Under the pieces are notes generated by a model. The model had not been told where the DNA came from. It saw only the letters and a program-made list of their open reading frames with translations, and searched no databases. DNA of 64,000 nt from Streptomyces sp. NBC_01669 (lineage in GTDB: Bacteria; Actinomycetota; Actinomycetes; Streptomycetales; Streptomycetaceae): contig NZ_JAPEQG010000001.1 in assembly GCF_026339735.1 (NCBI RefSeq), forward strand, positions 8,369,001 through 8,433,000, written 5' to 3'. The translations under genes and the position numbers were made by a program. Positions 49,835 through 58,736 of the stretch are shown here, one piece after another; position 1 is the first letter of the stretch; every line of letters starts with the position of its first letter.

Positions 49835-49970
49835 GGAATCCGGTGCGAATCCGGAGCTGACGCGCAGCGGTGAGGGGGACGGGCGGGGCCACGGCCACTG
49901 GGACATCCACGGATGTCCTGGGAAGGCGTCCCGTCCGAAGGAACCCGAGTCCGAAGACCTGCTGGCACCT
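49835..49970 (+). promoter_or_regulatory. Cobalamin riboswitch
   Basis: Leader containing the conserved blocks GGGAATCCGGTGCGAATCCG, GAGCTGACGCGCAGCGGTGA, the B12-box-like GCCACTGGGA, the TGGGAAGGCG core and CCCGAGTCCGAAGACCTGCT. The order and spacing are those of actinomycete cobalamin riboswitches. It ends about 75 bp before the gene of a BtuF-like binding protein, in the same direction. Expected effect: repression of the importer when adenosylcobalamin is plentiful. A GCCGCCCGGTACCGGGCGGC hairpin (49971-49990) follows and could be the expression platform. Confidence 0.92.
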
Positions 49971-50043
49971 GCCGCCCGGTACCGGGCGGCAGCACTCCGT
50001 ACACCGGGCTCCGCGCATGGGCCCTGAGACGCAGAGGGACTCC

Positions 50044-51084
50044 GTGCCGTCCATAGCCAGCCCTGTCCGCGCCGCCGCCCTGCTCTCGGCGGCACTCCTC
50101 CTGCTGACCGCGTGCGGCGGAGGGACCGACAACTCCACAGCCAAGTCAGCCGGTGGCGAAGGCTATCCGGTGACGCTCAGGAACTGCGGCCGCACCGTCA
50201 CCGTCGCAGCCGCACCGCACCACGCCGTCTCCGTCGACCAGGGATCGACGGAGATCCTGCTCTCCCTCGGCCTCGCCGACCGGCTGGCGGCCACAGCCAC
50301 CTGGACCGACCCGGTGATGAAGGGGCTGGAGAAGGCCAACGCGAAGGTGCCACGCCTCTCGGAGAACCGGCCGTCGTCGGAGAAGGTCCTCGACCAGGAA
50401 CCCGACTTCGTCAGCGCCTCGTTCGAATCGACCCTCGCCAAGGGCGGCGTCGCCCCCCGGGAACAGTTCGAGGAGCTCGGTGTCCCCACCTACGTGTCGC
50501 CCGCCGACTGCACCGGCAAGGACAACAGCGGCGGCGGCGACGGAGCGCGTACCGAAGCACTGACCATGGACAGCGTCTACGGCGAAGTGCGCGACCTGGC
50601 CGCGGTGTTCGGCGTCCAGCAGCGCGGAGACGAGCTCGTCGCCCGGCTGCGGGAGCGGGTCAAGAAGGCCACCCACGGCATCGACGCCTCCGACGCCACC
50701 CTCCTCTACTGGTTCTCCGACTCCAAGGCCCCGTACCTGGCGGGCTGCTGCGGCGCACCCGGCGTCATCACCAGGGAGCTCGGAGCGAAGAACGTCTTCG
50801 ACGACACCCATGAGGAATGGCCGCAGATCAGCTGGGAGACCGTCGCCGACCGCAACCCCGACGTCCTGGTCATCGGCGATCTGACGCGCAAGGCACAGAC
50901 CGCCGAGAGCGCCGCGAAGAAGATCGAGTTCCTGGAGTCCAATCCCGCGACGAAGAACATGGACGCCGTCAAGCACAAGCGGTACGTGCTCCTCAGCGGC
51001 CAGGCCATGAACCCGTCCATCCGGACGGTCGAGGGTCTGGAACAGGTCGCCGCCGGGCTGCGGACGTTCGGGCTCGCCGGGTGA
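50044..51084 (+). CDS. btuF: Cobalamin/cobinamide ABC-importer binding lipoprotein (BtuF-like)
   Basis: 346 residues from GTG 50044 behind AGAGGGA; an ATG nine codons upstream is the alternative. Seen: lipobox LLLTAC in LSAALLLLTACGGG, then a class III binding protein (VSVDQGSTEILLSLGLADRL, KVPRLSENRPSSEKVLDQEP, DVLVIGDLT, SIRTVEGLEQVAAGLRTFG). The riboswitch upstream assigns the ligand as a corrinoid; by fold alone a siderophore would be equally possible. The permease gene overlaps the stop (GTGA). Confidence 0.88.
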   Translation: MPSIASPVRAAALLSAALLLLTACGGGTDNSTAKSAGGEGYPVTLRNCGRTVTVAAAPHHAVSVDQGSTEILLSLGLADRLAATATWTDPVMKGLEKANAKVPRLSENRPSSEKVLDQEPDFVSASFESTLAKGGVAPREQFEELGVPTYVSPADCTGKDNSGGGDGARTEALTMDSVYGEVRDLAAVFGVQQRGDELVARLRERVKKATHGIDASDATLLYWFSDSKAPYLAGCCGAPGVITRELGAKNVFDDTHEEWPQISWETVADRNPDVLVIGDLTRKAQTAESAAKKIEFLESNPATKNMDAVKHKRYVLLSGQAMNPSIRTVEGLEQVAAGLRTFGLAG

Positions 51085-52175
51085 CGGACACCGAACGGGT
51101 CGCAGCGGTACGCACGGAGCAGGCACCCGGAACCGATCCGCACCACAGGGCCGGTGGCGCGCGGGGGCTGCGCGACGGTGTGCTGTGGGCCGCGGGCGTC
51201 GCCCTGCTCGCGCTGTCCGTTGCCGTCGCCGTCACCATCGGCCCCGCCCGGATCTCCGTCGCCGACGTCTGGTCCGCGGTGGCCGCCCATCTCGGGGTGG
51301 GCGACTCGCGGCTCACCCCGATCCGGGACGGCATCATCTGGAACCTGCGCATGCCCCGTACTCTGCTCGCCGCCGTGTGCGGCGCCGGGCTCGCGGTGTG
51401 CGGCACGGTCATGCAGTCCCTGCTCCGCAACCCGCTCGCCGACCCGTTCGTCCTCGGCGTCTCCTCCGGGGCGTCGACGGGCGCGGTCGTGGTCGTCGTA
51501 CTCGGGGTGGGCGGGGCAGCGGTGTCGATCTCGACCGGGGCATTCATCGGGGCGCTCTGCTCGTTCGCCCTGGTGCTGCTGCTCAGCCACACCCTCGGCG
51601 GTACGACGGACCGGGTCGTCCTCTCCGGCGTCGCGGCCATGCAGCTGTTCTCCGCACTGACCTCCTTCGTGGTGATGACCTCGGCCGACGCCGAGCAGAC
51701 CCGAGGTGTGCTGTTCTGGTTGCTCGGCTCGCTCAGCGGGGTCGGCTGGACCGATGTGTGGGTCTGCTTCACCGTGCTCGTCGTGACCCTGCTGATCTGT
51801 CTGGGCCACGCCCGTACGCTCGACGCCTTCGCCTTCGGTCAGGACGCGGCCGCCGCACTGGGAGTCAACGTCGGCCGCACCCGGATCGTGCTGCTCTGCA
51901 CGACCGCGCTGCTGACCGCCGCGCTCGTCAGCTCGGCGGGCGCCATCGGCTTCGTCGGACTGGTGCTGCCCCATGCCGCCCGGGCGCTCACCGGCTCCGG
52001 GCACCGGCGGCTGCTACCGGTCACCGCGCTGGCCGGGGCGGTGTTCCTGGTCTGGGTCGACACGCTCGCCCGGACCGTCCTCGATCCGCAGGAGGTGCCG
52101 GTGGGCGTCGTCACCGCCCTCATCGGCGTACCCGCGTTCGTATCGGTCCTGTACCGCACCCGGAGGACCACATGA
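51081..52175 (+). CDS. btuC: Cobalamin/cobinamide ABC-importer permease (BtuC/FecCD type)
   Basis: 364 residues from GTG 51081, overlapping the binding-protein stop by 4 bp. Seen: about ten membrane helices, RMPRTLLAAVCGAGLAVCGT and MQSLLRNPLADPFVLGVSSG (the FecCD signature), LLGSLSGVGWTDVWVCFTVL, and IGFVGLVLPHAARALTGSGH. Forms the channel of a BtuCD-type importer. Its stop overlaps the ATPase start. Confidence 0.92.
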   Translation: MTDTERVAAVRTEQAPGTDPHHRAGGARGLRDGVLWAAGVALLALSVAVAVTIGPARISVADVWSAVAAHLGVGDSRLTPIRDGIIWNLRMPRTLLAAVCGAGLAVCGTVMQSLLRNPLADPFVLGVSSGASTGAVVVVVLGVGGAAVSISTGAFIGALCSFALVLLLSHTLGGTTDRVVLSGVAAMQLFSALTSFVVMTSADAEQTRGVLFWLLGSLSGVGWTDVWVCFTVLVVTLLICLGHARTLDAFAFGQDAAAALGVNVGRTRIVLLCTTALLTAALVSSAGAIGFVGLVLPHAARALTGSGHRRLLPVTALAGAVFLVWVDTLARTVLDPQEVPVGVVTALIGVPAFVSVLYRTRRTT

Positions 52176-52966
52176 CATCCAACGGCACCGCCGCAGGTCT
52201 GCGCGCCCAGCGGGTCTCCCGGGAGGCGGGCGGCCGTCTCGTCCTCGACGGGGTCTGCCTCGTCCCCCCGCCCGGCGCGACCGTCGGACTCCTCGGCCCC
52301 AACGGGTCGGGAAAGTCCACGCTGCTGCGGGTGCTCGCGGGGGTCCTCGCGCCGGCGGCGGGCGTGGTGACGCTCGACGGCGAACCGCTCGCCGCGATCG
52401 GCCGGCGCACCGTCGCGCAGCGGGTCGCCGTGGTCGACCAGCACGCCGACACCCAGGTCGAGCTGCGCGTCCGCGACGTCGTCGGGCTCGGCCGCATTCC
52501 GCACCGCCGCGCCTGGTCGGCGCCCAGCCGCGCGGACGAGGAAGCGGTACGCGAGGCGCTGGAACGCACCGGACTCGCCGAACGCAGCGACCAGTCCTGG
52601 CACACGCTCTCCGGGGGCGAGCGCCAGCGTGTCCAGATCGCCCGCGCACTGGCGCAGCAACCGCGTGAACTGCTGCTGGACGAGCCGACGAACCATCTCG
52701 ACATCCAGCACCAGTTGGAGCTGCTGTCCCTGGTCACTTCGCTGCCCGTCACCGGCGTCATCGCCCTGCACGACCTCAATCTGGCCGCGATGTTCTGCGA
52801 CCGGATCGTCGTCATGAAGGAGGGGCGGGTGGTGGCCGCCGGTACCCCGACGGAGGTGATCACCGAGCAACTCATCGCGGACGTGTACCGGGTACGGGCG
52901 GTGGTCACCCAGGACGGCCCGGACGGGCGGCCCTCGGTGCGATTTCTGCCCGGACGCGCGGAGTAG
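52172..52966 (+). CDS. btuD: Cobalamin/cobinamide ABC-importer ATPase (BtuD/FecE type)
   Basis: 264 residues from ATG 52172, overlapping the permease stop by 4 bp. Walker A GPNGSGKST, Q-loop region VVDQHADTQVELRVRDVV, signature LSGGERQRVQIARAL, Walker B LLLDEPTNHLD and switch His in IALHDLNLAAMFCD. Completes the riboswitch-controlled importer. The downstream convergent gene is unrelated. Confidence 0.93.
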   Translation: MTSNGTAAGLRAQRVSREAGGRLVLDGVCLVPPPGATVGLLGPNGSGKSTLLRVLAGVLAPAAGVVTLDGEPLAAIGRRTVAQRVAVVDQHADTQVELRVRDVVGLGRIPHRRAWSAPSRADEEAVREALERTGLAERSDQSWHTLSGGERQRVQIARALAQQPRELLLDEPTNHLDIQHQLELLSLVTSLPVTGVIALHDLNLAAMFCDRIVVMKEGRVVAAGTPTEVITEQLIADVYRVRAVVTQDGPDGRPSVRFLPGRAE

Positions 52967-53073
52967 CCGGACATACGGAACTGGAGGCGGACCCCGGCAC
53001 GGTGCGGGCCCGCCCCTGGCCTGTCCGCTCCCGGGAGCCGCGCCTGCCCGGTCGCGGGGACCGGCCGTGGAAC

Positions 53074-53397
53074 TCACCTGGTGAGGCCGTAGTGACGGTA
53101 GAGCTCCTCCTCCTCGGAGACGGAGAGATGCGCATCCGCGTCCACTCTCGGGGCGCCTTTCACGCGGTCCTTGGGATGAGGGATGTGCAGATCGGAGCCG
53201 ACCCGGCGAGCGCCCTCCAGGGGCACGAAACTCTCCTTCATGCCGAACAGGCCGGTCTTCACCGTGATCCAGTCCGGTCTGCCGGTGGCGTCGTCGAGAT
53301 ACACCCGCCCCACGGTGCCGACCTTCTCGCCCCTGGGGTCGTACACCGTCAGGCCGTCGAGCTCCTTGGACTCCGTGAAACCGTCAGCGGCTCCCAT
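53074..53397 (-). CDS. PRC-barrel domain protein
   Basis: 107 residues from ATG 53397, behind GAGGAGGAACCGG. Seen: SKELDGLTVYDPRGEKVGTV, RVYLDDATGRPDWITVKTGL, FVPLEGARRVGSDLHI and PHPKDRVKGAPRVDADAHLS, the PRC-barrel pattern with a short C-terminal tail (SEEEELYRHYGL) of the stress-related actinobacterial type. Function is not known beyond small-barrel protein or RNA binding in relatives. The same frame is open upstream into the broken MarR-type gene, but the strong ribosome-binding site supports the start given. Confidence 0.88.
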   Translation of the reverse strand: MGAADGFTESKELDGLTVYDPRGEKVGTVGRVYLDDATGRPDWITVKTGLFGMKESFVPLEGARRVGSDLHIPHPKDRVKGAPRVDADAHLSVSEEEELYRHYGLTR

Positions 53398-53774
53398 GAC
53401 CGGTTCCTCCTCGCCCGGGCGCGCGTTCTGTGGTCGGCTCCACCGAGGAAGGCACGTCCGGCTTCCATCGCGCCTCACCCGGATGGGCGATGCAACTTCC
53501 CGGCCCGGAACCGTGGCCCGTCGCATCCGGGGCGGCAGCGTGCGATGCCGGTGGTGGGGGAACAGCCCGGCGTTGGACCATTCGAGTGAGGTTGTGACGG
53601 GGGAGGCGTACGTGGGACTGCGGACGGGCATCCCGGGCGGCCCGGCCGAACGGCGCGCCGACCGCACCGGTCCGCAGGAACGAGGCCGCCTGGCGGGCGC
53701 GCGATGGGGTCGGCTCAGGTTGAAGGATCCTGCGCGGGCACCACTGGCTGTGATCATCGAGACGGCTGTCCATC
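53398..53774. other. Spacer between PRC-barrel gene and MarR-type remnant
   Basis: 377 bp of GC-rich sequence. On the minus strand the frame of the MarR-type remnant runs through it without a stop into the PRC-barrel gene, but the residues look non-coding (Arg- and Pro-rich, no family match). The remnant has apparently lost its own stop codon. Only the PRC ribosome-binding site is recognised. Confidence 0.55.
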
Positions 53775-54108
53775 CGCGATCTGAACGTGGCGCGGCAGTG
53801 CCGCCTGAGGTCGCGTCGGCTTTCGTGTAGAGGACCTCGCGGGCCTGCTCCGCGGCGCGGATGATGCTCTCGCCGACGAAGTCGACGAAGCGGGCGATGT
53901 TGTCGAGGCGGGTGGCGGCCGGTGTGCCGGGGCCGAGGACGCTGACGCCCTGCCGTGTGGTCTCGACGAGGTGGGCGTGGCCGCGGGCGCCGACGATCAC
54001 CGACTGGTACCGGACGTCGTCGTCGGCGACGTAGCGCTCACGGCGGCTGTCGGCCGGCCCCGGCGCGATCTGCCGGCGTTCCTGCTGGGTGAGCCTGCCT
54101 CCCGGCAT
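53775..54108 (-). pseudogene. MarR/GbsR-type regulator with internal deletion of its DNA-binding core
   Basis: From ATG 54108 (GAAGGGAG upstream): MPGGRLTQQERRQIAPGPAD, then directly SRRERYVADDDVRYQSVIVG, TPAATRLDNIARFVDFVGES and AAEQAREVLYTKAD. In intact homologues, as remembered, an HTH (GLAYAEIARRLxRPTSTVTR) and a MarR winged helix (ELVQRLQVSPASISKAVAFL) lie between these two parts, so well over 100 residues are missing at about 54048 without loss of frame. What remains cannot bind DNA in the normal way. It is divergent from the DUF4097/ABC operon that such regulators usually control. Confidence 0.75.
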
Positions 54109-54162
54109 CGCAACTCCCTTCGTGCTTCCTTGATGCCTCCGGCATAGCGTTCATTCTCAATC

Positions 54163-54287
54163 CATTGCAATGAACGGCTGACCCTCATTGCATTAGATCC
54201 AAAACCATTGCAACGATTATCTAGCTCTCACCTGCATCGATGCTGATAATTCGCAACGAATATATTGATGGATTCGTGAATGCAACG
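54163..54287. promoter_or_regulatory. AT-rich operator array between MarR-type remnant and DUF4097 operon
   Basis: Repeated ATTGCA elements: CATTGCAATG (54163-54172, a perfect palindrome), CATTGCATTA (54186-54195), CATTGCAACG (54206-54215) and GAATGCAACG (54278-54287), plus the inverted repeat ATTCG CAA CGAAT (54249-54261). The stretch is strikingly AT-rich against its surroundings. Likely binding sites of the divergent MarR-type regulator and the promoter of the operon at 54332. Confidence 0.65.
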
Positions 54288-54331
54288 TAGCGTTTCCGGT
54301 GTTAGAAACAACGAGCCGACAGGAGAGCACC

Positions 54332-55000
54332 ATGCAGAAGTTCGACACCCCCGCCCCGATCTCCGCCGTCCTCGACATCCCCGCGGGGCGCGTCCGGTTC
54401 ATCGCCGCCGACCGGGCCGACACCGCGGTCGAGGTCCTGCCCGCGGACGCCTCGAACGGCCGCGACGTGAAGGCGGCGGAGCAGACCGAGGTCGAATACG
54501 GCGACGGCGTCCTGCGGATCGAGGCCTCGGCGAGGAACCGGATCCTCGGCAGCTCCGGATCCATCGAAGTGACCGTCCAGCTGCCCACCGGCTCCCGCAT
54601 CGAGGCGAAGGCGGCCAGCGCCGAGTTCCGGGGCGTAGGACGGCTCGGCGACGTCGCCTTCGAGGGCGCGCAGGGCTCGGTCAAGCTCGACGAGGCCGCG
54701 AGTGCCCGACTCACCCTCCTCGCCGGCGACGTCTCGGTCGGCCGCCTGGGCGGCCCCGCGGAGATCAGCACCCAAAAGGGCGACATCCGGATCGCCGAGG
54801 CCGTGCGCGGCACGGTCGAACTGCGCACCGAGGCGGGCGAGATCTCGATCGGCGCCGCCCGCGGAGTCTCCGCCTCCCTGGACGCCGGCACCACCTACGG
54901 CCGGATCCACAACGCGCTCAAGAACACCGAAGGTGCCGCCGCCGGCCTGAACATCCACGCGACCACCGCCTACGGCGACATCGCCGCCCGCAGCCTCTGA
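54332..55000 (+). CDS. DUF4097-family beta-strand repeat protein
   Basis: 222 residues from ATG 54332 behind AGGAGAGC. Seen: short beta-strand repeats with alternating polar and hydrophobic residues (AGRVRFIAADRADTAVEVLP, LTLLAGDVSVGRLGG, GTVELRTEAGEISIG, TTAYGDIAARSL). No signal peptide. Known: DUF4097 genes commonly precede DrrA/DrrB-type ABC exporters in Streptomyces; their function is unclear. 13 bp before the ATPase gene. Confidence 0.88.
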   Translation: MQKFDTPAPISAVLDIPAGRVRFIAADRADTAVEVLPADASNGRDVKAAEQTEVEYGDGVLRIEASARNRILGSSGSIEVTVQLPTGSRIEAKAASAEFRGVGRLGDVAFEGAQGSVKLDEAASARLTLLAGDVSVGRLGGPAEISTQKGDIRIAEAVRGTVELRTEAGEISIGAARGVSASLDAGTTYGRIHNALKNTEGAAAGLNIHATTAYGDIAARSL

Positions 55001-55013
55001 AGGAGCACCCATC

Positions 55014-55994
55014 ATGACCAACCTGGCCATCGCGGCGAACGGGCTGCGCAAGTCCTACGGCGACAAGGTCGTGCTCGACGGCGTCGACCTGGCCGCCCCC
55101 GAGGGAACGATCTTCTCCCTGCTCGGCCCGAACGGCGCCGGCAAGACCACCGCCGTGAAGATCCTCTCCACTCTCATCTCCGCCGACCCGGGCACCGGCG
55201 ACATCCACATCGGCGGCCACAACCTGGCCACCGACTCCCAGGCGGTGCGTGCCGCGATCGGCGTCACCGGCCAGTTCTCCGCCGTCGACGGGCTGATCAC
55301 CGGCGAGGAGAACATGCTCCTCATGGCGGACCTGCACCACCTCTCCAAGCGCGAGGGGCGGCGCGCCGCCGCCGAACTGCTGGAGCGCTTCGACCTGGTC
55401 GAGGCGGCGAAGAAGCCCGCCTCCACCTACTCCGGCGGCATGAAGCGCCGCCTGGACATCGCCATGACCCTGGTCGGCAACCCGCGGATCATCTTCCTCG
55501 ACGAGCCGACCACCGGCCTCGACCCGCGCTCCCGCCACAACATGTGGAGCATCATCCGCGAACTCGTCACGGGCGGCGTCACCGTCTTCCTCACCACCCA
55601 GTACCTGGACGAGGCCGACGAACTCGCCGACCGCATCGCCGTGCTCAACGACGGGAAGATCGCCGCCGAGGGCACCGCCGAGGAGCTGAAGCGGCTCATC
55701 CCCGGCGGACACGTGCGGCTGCGCTTCGCCGACCCGGCCGCGTACCAGTCGGCCGCCTCCGCGCTGGGCGAGGTCACCCGGGACGACGAGGCGCTCGCGC
55801 TGCAGATCCCCAGCGACGGCAGCCAGCGCGAGCTGCGCTCCATCCTCGACTGGCTGGACTCCGCCGGCATCGAGGCGGACGAGCTGACCGTGCACACCCC
55901 CGACCTCGACGACGTGTTCTTCGCCCTGACCGGCACCGCCCCGCAGCCCGGCCAGTCCAGCCTGCCCAGCCAGCCCAAGGAGGCTGTCCGATGA
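55014..55994 (+). CDS. DrrA-type ABC exporter ATPase
   Basis: 326 residues. Walker A GPNGAGKTT, signature YSGGMKRRLDIAMTL, Walker B IIFLDEPTTGLDPRSR, switch His replaced by TTQYLDEADELAD (typical of the DrrA group), and the C-terminal DrrA extension (HTPDLDDVFFALTG). Known relatives export daunorubicin and other amphipathic drugs. Its stop overlaps the permease start. Control probably passes through the operator array upstream. Confidence 0.93.
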   Translation: MTNLAIAANGLRKSYGDKVVLDGVDLAAPEGTIFSLLGPNGAGKTTAVKILSTLISADPGTGDIHIGGHNLATDSQAVRAAIGVTGQFSAVDGLITGEENMLLMADLHHLSKREGRRAAAELLERFDLVEAAKKPASTYSGGMKRRLDIAMTLVGNPRIIFLDEPTTGLDPRSRHNMWSIIRELVTGGVTVFLTTQYLDEADELADRIAVLNDGKIAAEGTAEELKRLIPGGHVRLRFADPAAYQSAASALGEVTRDDEALALQIPSDGSQRELRSILDWLDSAGIEADELTVHTPDLDDVFFALTGTAPQPGQSSLPSQPKEAVR

Positions 55995-56782
55995 GCTCCC
56001 TCTCCCTCGCCGTACGCGACTCGTCCACGATGCTGCGCCGCAACCTCCTGCACGCACGGCGCTACCCGTCCCTCACCCTGAACCTGCTGCTCACCCCGAT
56101 CATGTTGCTGTTGCTCTTCGTCTACATCTTCGGCGACACGATGAGCTCGGGCATCGGCGGCGGCGGTCCGGACCGCTCCGCATACCTCGCGTATGTCGTC
56201 CCGGGCCTGCTGCTGATGACCATCGGCAGCACCGTGGTCGGAACCGCAGTGTCCGTCTCCAACGACATGACCGAGGGCATCATCGCCCGCTTCCGCACCA
56301 TGGCGATCCACCGCCCTTCGGTGCTCGTGGGGCACGTCGTCGGCAGCGTGCTGCAGTCGATCATGAGCGTGGTCCTCGTGGGCGCCGTCGCCGTGGCCAT
56401 CGGCTTCCGGTCCACGGACGCCACGGCCCTGGAGTGGCTGGCGGCGTTCGGGCTGCTCGTGCTCTTCGCCCTGGCGCTCACCTGGATCGCGGTCGGCATG
56501 GGCCTGATCAGCCCGAACGCCGAGGCCGCCAGCAACAACGCGATGCCGCTGATCCTGCTGCCGCTCCTCTCCAGCGCCTTCACCCCGGTCGACTCCATGC
56601 CCGGCTGGTTCCAGCCGATCGCCGAGTACCAGCCGTTCACGCCCACCATCGAAACCCTGCGCGGGCTGCTGCTCGGCAGCGAGATCGGCCACAACGGGTG
56701 GCTCGCCATCGTCTGGTGCTTGGGTCTCGCGGTGCTCGGCTACTTCTGGTCGACCTCGAAGTTCAACCGCGACCCGAAGTAA
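55991..56782 (+). CDS. ABC-2 type exporter permease (DrrB-like)
   Basis: 263 residues from ATG 55991, overlapping the ATPase stop by 4 bp. Six hydrophobic segments, including LTLNLLLTPIMLLLLFVYIF and AYLAYVVPGLLLMTIGSTVV, and the ABC-2 motif PLLSSAFTPVDSMPGWFQPI. Forms the membrane part of a DrrAB-like exporter with the preceding gene. The substrate is unknown; loss of the local regulator may leave the pump constitutive. Confidence 0.92.
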   Translation: MSSLSLAVRDSSTMLRRNLLHARRYPSLTLNLLLTPIMLLLLFVYIFGDTMSSGIGGGGPDRSAYLAYVVPGLLLMTIGSTVVGTAVSVSNDMTEGIIARFRTMAIHRPSVLVGHVVGSVLQSIMSVVLVGAVAVAIGFRSTDATALEWLAAFGLLVLFALALTWIAVGMGLISPNAEAASNNAMPLILLPLLSSAFTPVDSMPGWFQPIAEYQPFTPTIETLRGLLLGSEIGHNGWLAIVWCLGLAVLGYFWSTSKFNRDPK

Positions 56783-57288
56783 CCGCCGTGACAGCGTGGG
56801 CCGCCTCCCGCAACTTGTCCCGCCCCAGGGCGGCGTACTCCGACACCGCGTCGGCGTACGCCGCCCGTCGGCGTTCTCGGCCGTCCGCCGGGCCCGCTCC
56901 GCCGACATCATCGGCTGGAACTCCCGTACCTCCCTGAGCCGTTCGGTCGGCGCGAGCAACCGCACTCCGGAAGGGTCGCCGCCGGCAAGGCCCGCCACGG
57001 CGAACCCATGCAGGGCGGTGCCGTGCCCTTCCAGGAGGTTCCGGCCGAGCCGGTCGTAACTCGGTCACAGGGGACCGGCCTTCGAGAGGCACCTGCGGAA
57101 CGTCCTGCGCGCGTCAAGGCCCGACGGACGGTTCGACGATCTGATCCGTACCGAGCTCGCCATCCCCGCTGACCTGCTACCACCCCACCGTGCAACCGCA
57201 CTTCGTATCCATCGCGCCCGCCGTAGGATCTGCCTCCTTGCCCCGGCCGCCGCCGGTCCGGAGCCGACGACCGTACAGGAGAGGCCCG
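56783..57288. other. Degraded region with unrecognised ORF remnants
   Basis: 506 bp between exporter and P450. On the minus strand two frames together read as one plausible protein: SYDRLGRNLLEGHGTALHGF, PSGVRLLAPTERLREVREFQ, MSAERARRTAENADGR, then in another frame AAYADAVSEYAALGRDKLRE. A frameshift near 56865 separates them and a stop lies just upstream. On the plus strand FERHLRNVLRASRPDGRFDD and LIRTELAIPADLLPPH (57070-57185) also look protein-like. No family was recognised for either. Confidence 0.4.
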
Positions 57289-58566
57289 TTGAACACCCCG
57301 CCGATACGCGATCAGGCCACCGCGCACCACATGGACCCGGCCGGAGGGTGCCCGCACGCCGACAACGCGCGGCTGCTCGCCCGGGGCGCCGTGGCGTCCG
57401 TCGTGCTCCCCGGCGGGGTGCCGGGGATGGCGGTGCTCGGGCACGACGCACTCAAGGAGTTCCTCGCCCACTCCGATGTCGCCAAGGGCGCAGCCCACTT
57501 TGCCGCGCTGGCCGAAGGGCGGATCCCCGACGGCTGGCCACTGCGGACCTTTGCCACCGTGCAGGGCATGACCACCGCAGACGACGAGGACCACCGGCGG
57601 CTGCGCTCGCTGGTCAGTACGGCGTTCACCGCACGGCGGGTGGAACACCTCCGGCCGCGCATCGAAGTCCTCACCACCGAACTGCTCGACCGTGTCGACG
57701 TCATGGCCGCCGAGGGGGACGGGACGGTGGACCTGCGCGCGGGGTTCGCGCTGCCGCTGCCGCTGGGTGTCATCTGCGAGCTCCTCGGGGTGGACGAGCG
57801 GCACCAGGACCGACTGCACCATCTGTCGAACCAGATCGTCTCCACCGACATCGGACCCGCGGAGGCCATGGCCGCCAACCGGGAGCTGGTGGAACTGCTG
57901 AGCACCGTTGCCGCCGCCCGGGCCGAGCAGCCCGGCGACGACCTGATCAGCGCGCTGATCGCGGCCCGCGACGAGGGTGGTGACCGGCTCAGCCAGCAGG
58001 AACTCATCGGCACCCTGCTGCTGATGATCATCGCCGGTCACGAGACCACGCTGAACCTGATCGCCAACGCCGTGCGCGCCCTGTGCACCAACCGGGACCA
58101 GCTCGGCCTGGTCACCTCGGGCCGGGCGGGGTGGCCGGACGTGGTGGAGGAGACACTGCGCTGGGACAGCCCGGTCAGCTACTTCCCCTTCCGCTACCCG
58201 ACCCGTGACCTGACCCTCGACGGGACCGTCATCCCGAAGGGCACCCCCGTACTCGCCGGATACTCGGCCGCCGGACGCGACACCTCGGCGCACGGCCCGG
58301 ACGCCGACCGCTTCGACGTCACTCGGCCGGCCAGGACCTCGGCGGCACGTCACCTCTCCCTCGGGCACGGGCCGCACTACTGCCTGGGAGCGCCGCTCGC
58401 GCGGATGGAGGCGACGATCGCGCTGGAACAGCTGTTCCGCCGCTTCCCGGCACTTGAGGTAACCGTCCCCGACGCGGAGCTGCCCCGCCACGCCAGCTTC
58501 GTCGGCAACGGCGTGCGGACCCTGCGGGTGCGGCTCCGGCCCGACACGGATTCCGTCGCGGGCTGA
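57289..58566 (+). CDS. Cytochrome P450
   Basis: 425 residues from TTG 57289, five bases after AGGAGAGG. Seen: I-helix oxygen-binding motif IIAGHETTLNLIA, ExxR motif in VVEETLRWDSPVS, and heme-binding loop LSLGHGPHYCLGAPLARME with the axial Cys (the usual Phe at the loop start is Leu). Helix C WxxxR equivalent is DHRRLRSLVSTAFT. No ferredoxin or reductase gene is adjacent, so redox partners come from elsewhere. Likely a small-molecule hydroxylase; the substrate is unknown. Followed by a strong hairpin. Confidence 0.93.
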   Translation: MNTPPIRDQATAHHMDPAGGCPHADNARLLARGAVASVVLPGGVPGMAVLGHDALKEFLAHSDVAKGAAHFAALAEGRIPDGWPLRTFATVQGMTTADDEDHRRLRSLVSTAFTARRVEHLRPRIEVLTTELLDRVDVMAAEGDGTVDLRAGFALPLPLGVICELLGVDERHQDRLHHLSNQIVSTDIGPAEAMAANRELVELLSTVAAARAEQPGDDLISALIAARDEGGDRLSQQELIGTLLLMIIAGHETTLNLIANAVRALCTNRDQLGLVTSGRAGWPDVVEETLRWDSPVSYFPFRYPTRDLTLDGTVIPKGTPVLAGYSAAGRDTSAHGPDADRFDVTRPARTSAARHLSLGHGPHYCLGAPLARMEATIALEQLFRRFPALEVTVPDAELPRHASFVGNGVRTLRVRLRPDTDSVAG

Positions 58567-58590
58567 GGCCCGGCACCGCACGGCACACCA

Positions 58591-58623
58591 CAGTGGCCCG
58601 GCAGCCGAACTGCCGGGCCACTG
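58591..58623 (+). terminator. Hairpin terminator after the P450 gene
   Basis: CAGTGGCCCGGCAG, loop CCGAA, CTGCCGGGCCACTG: a 14-bp perfect stem 24 bp past the stop codon. Confidence 0.85.
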
Positions 58624-58736
58624 CCACGTCCGCACGCCTTCGTCCGTCCGCACCCATGGAGCCTCGACGCCGCAGGTCCCGCCCCGTGCATGGCCGCGCA
58701 GTCAATTCACGGGAAACCCTTGACACTCGGTGAAGG

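Noticed and set aside
53074..54108. 344-codon minus-strand frame joining MarR-type remnant and PRC-barrel protein as a fusion protein
   Set aside because: The middle 120 codons show no protein character, and a strong ribosome-binding site lies directly before the PRC start; the open frame results from loss of the remnant's stop codon.
54163..54287. Repeated ATTGCA elements considered as a CRISPR-like array
   Set aside because: Only four short degenerate copies with irregular spacing (20-72 bp) and no constant-length spacers or cas genes; they are better explained as operators.
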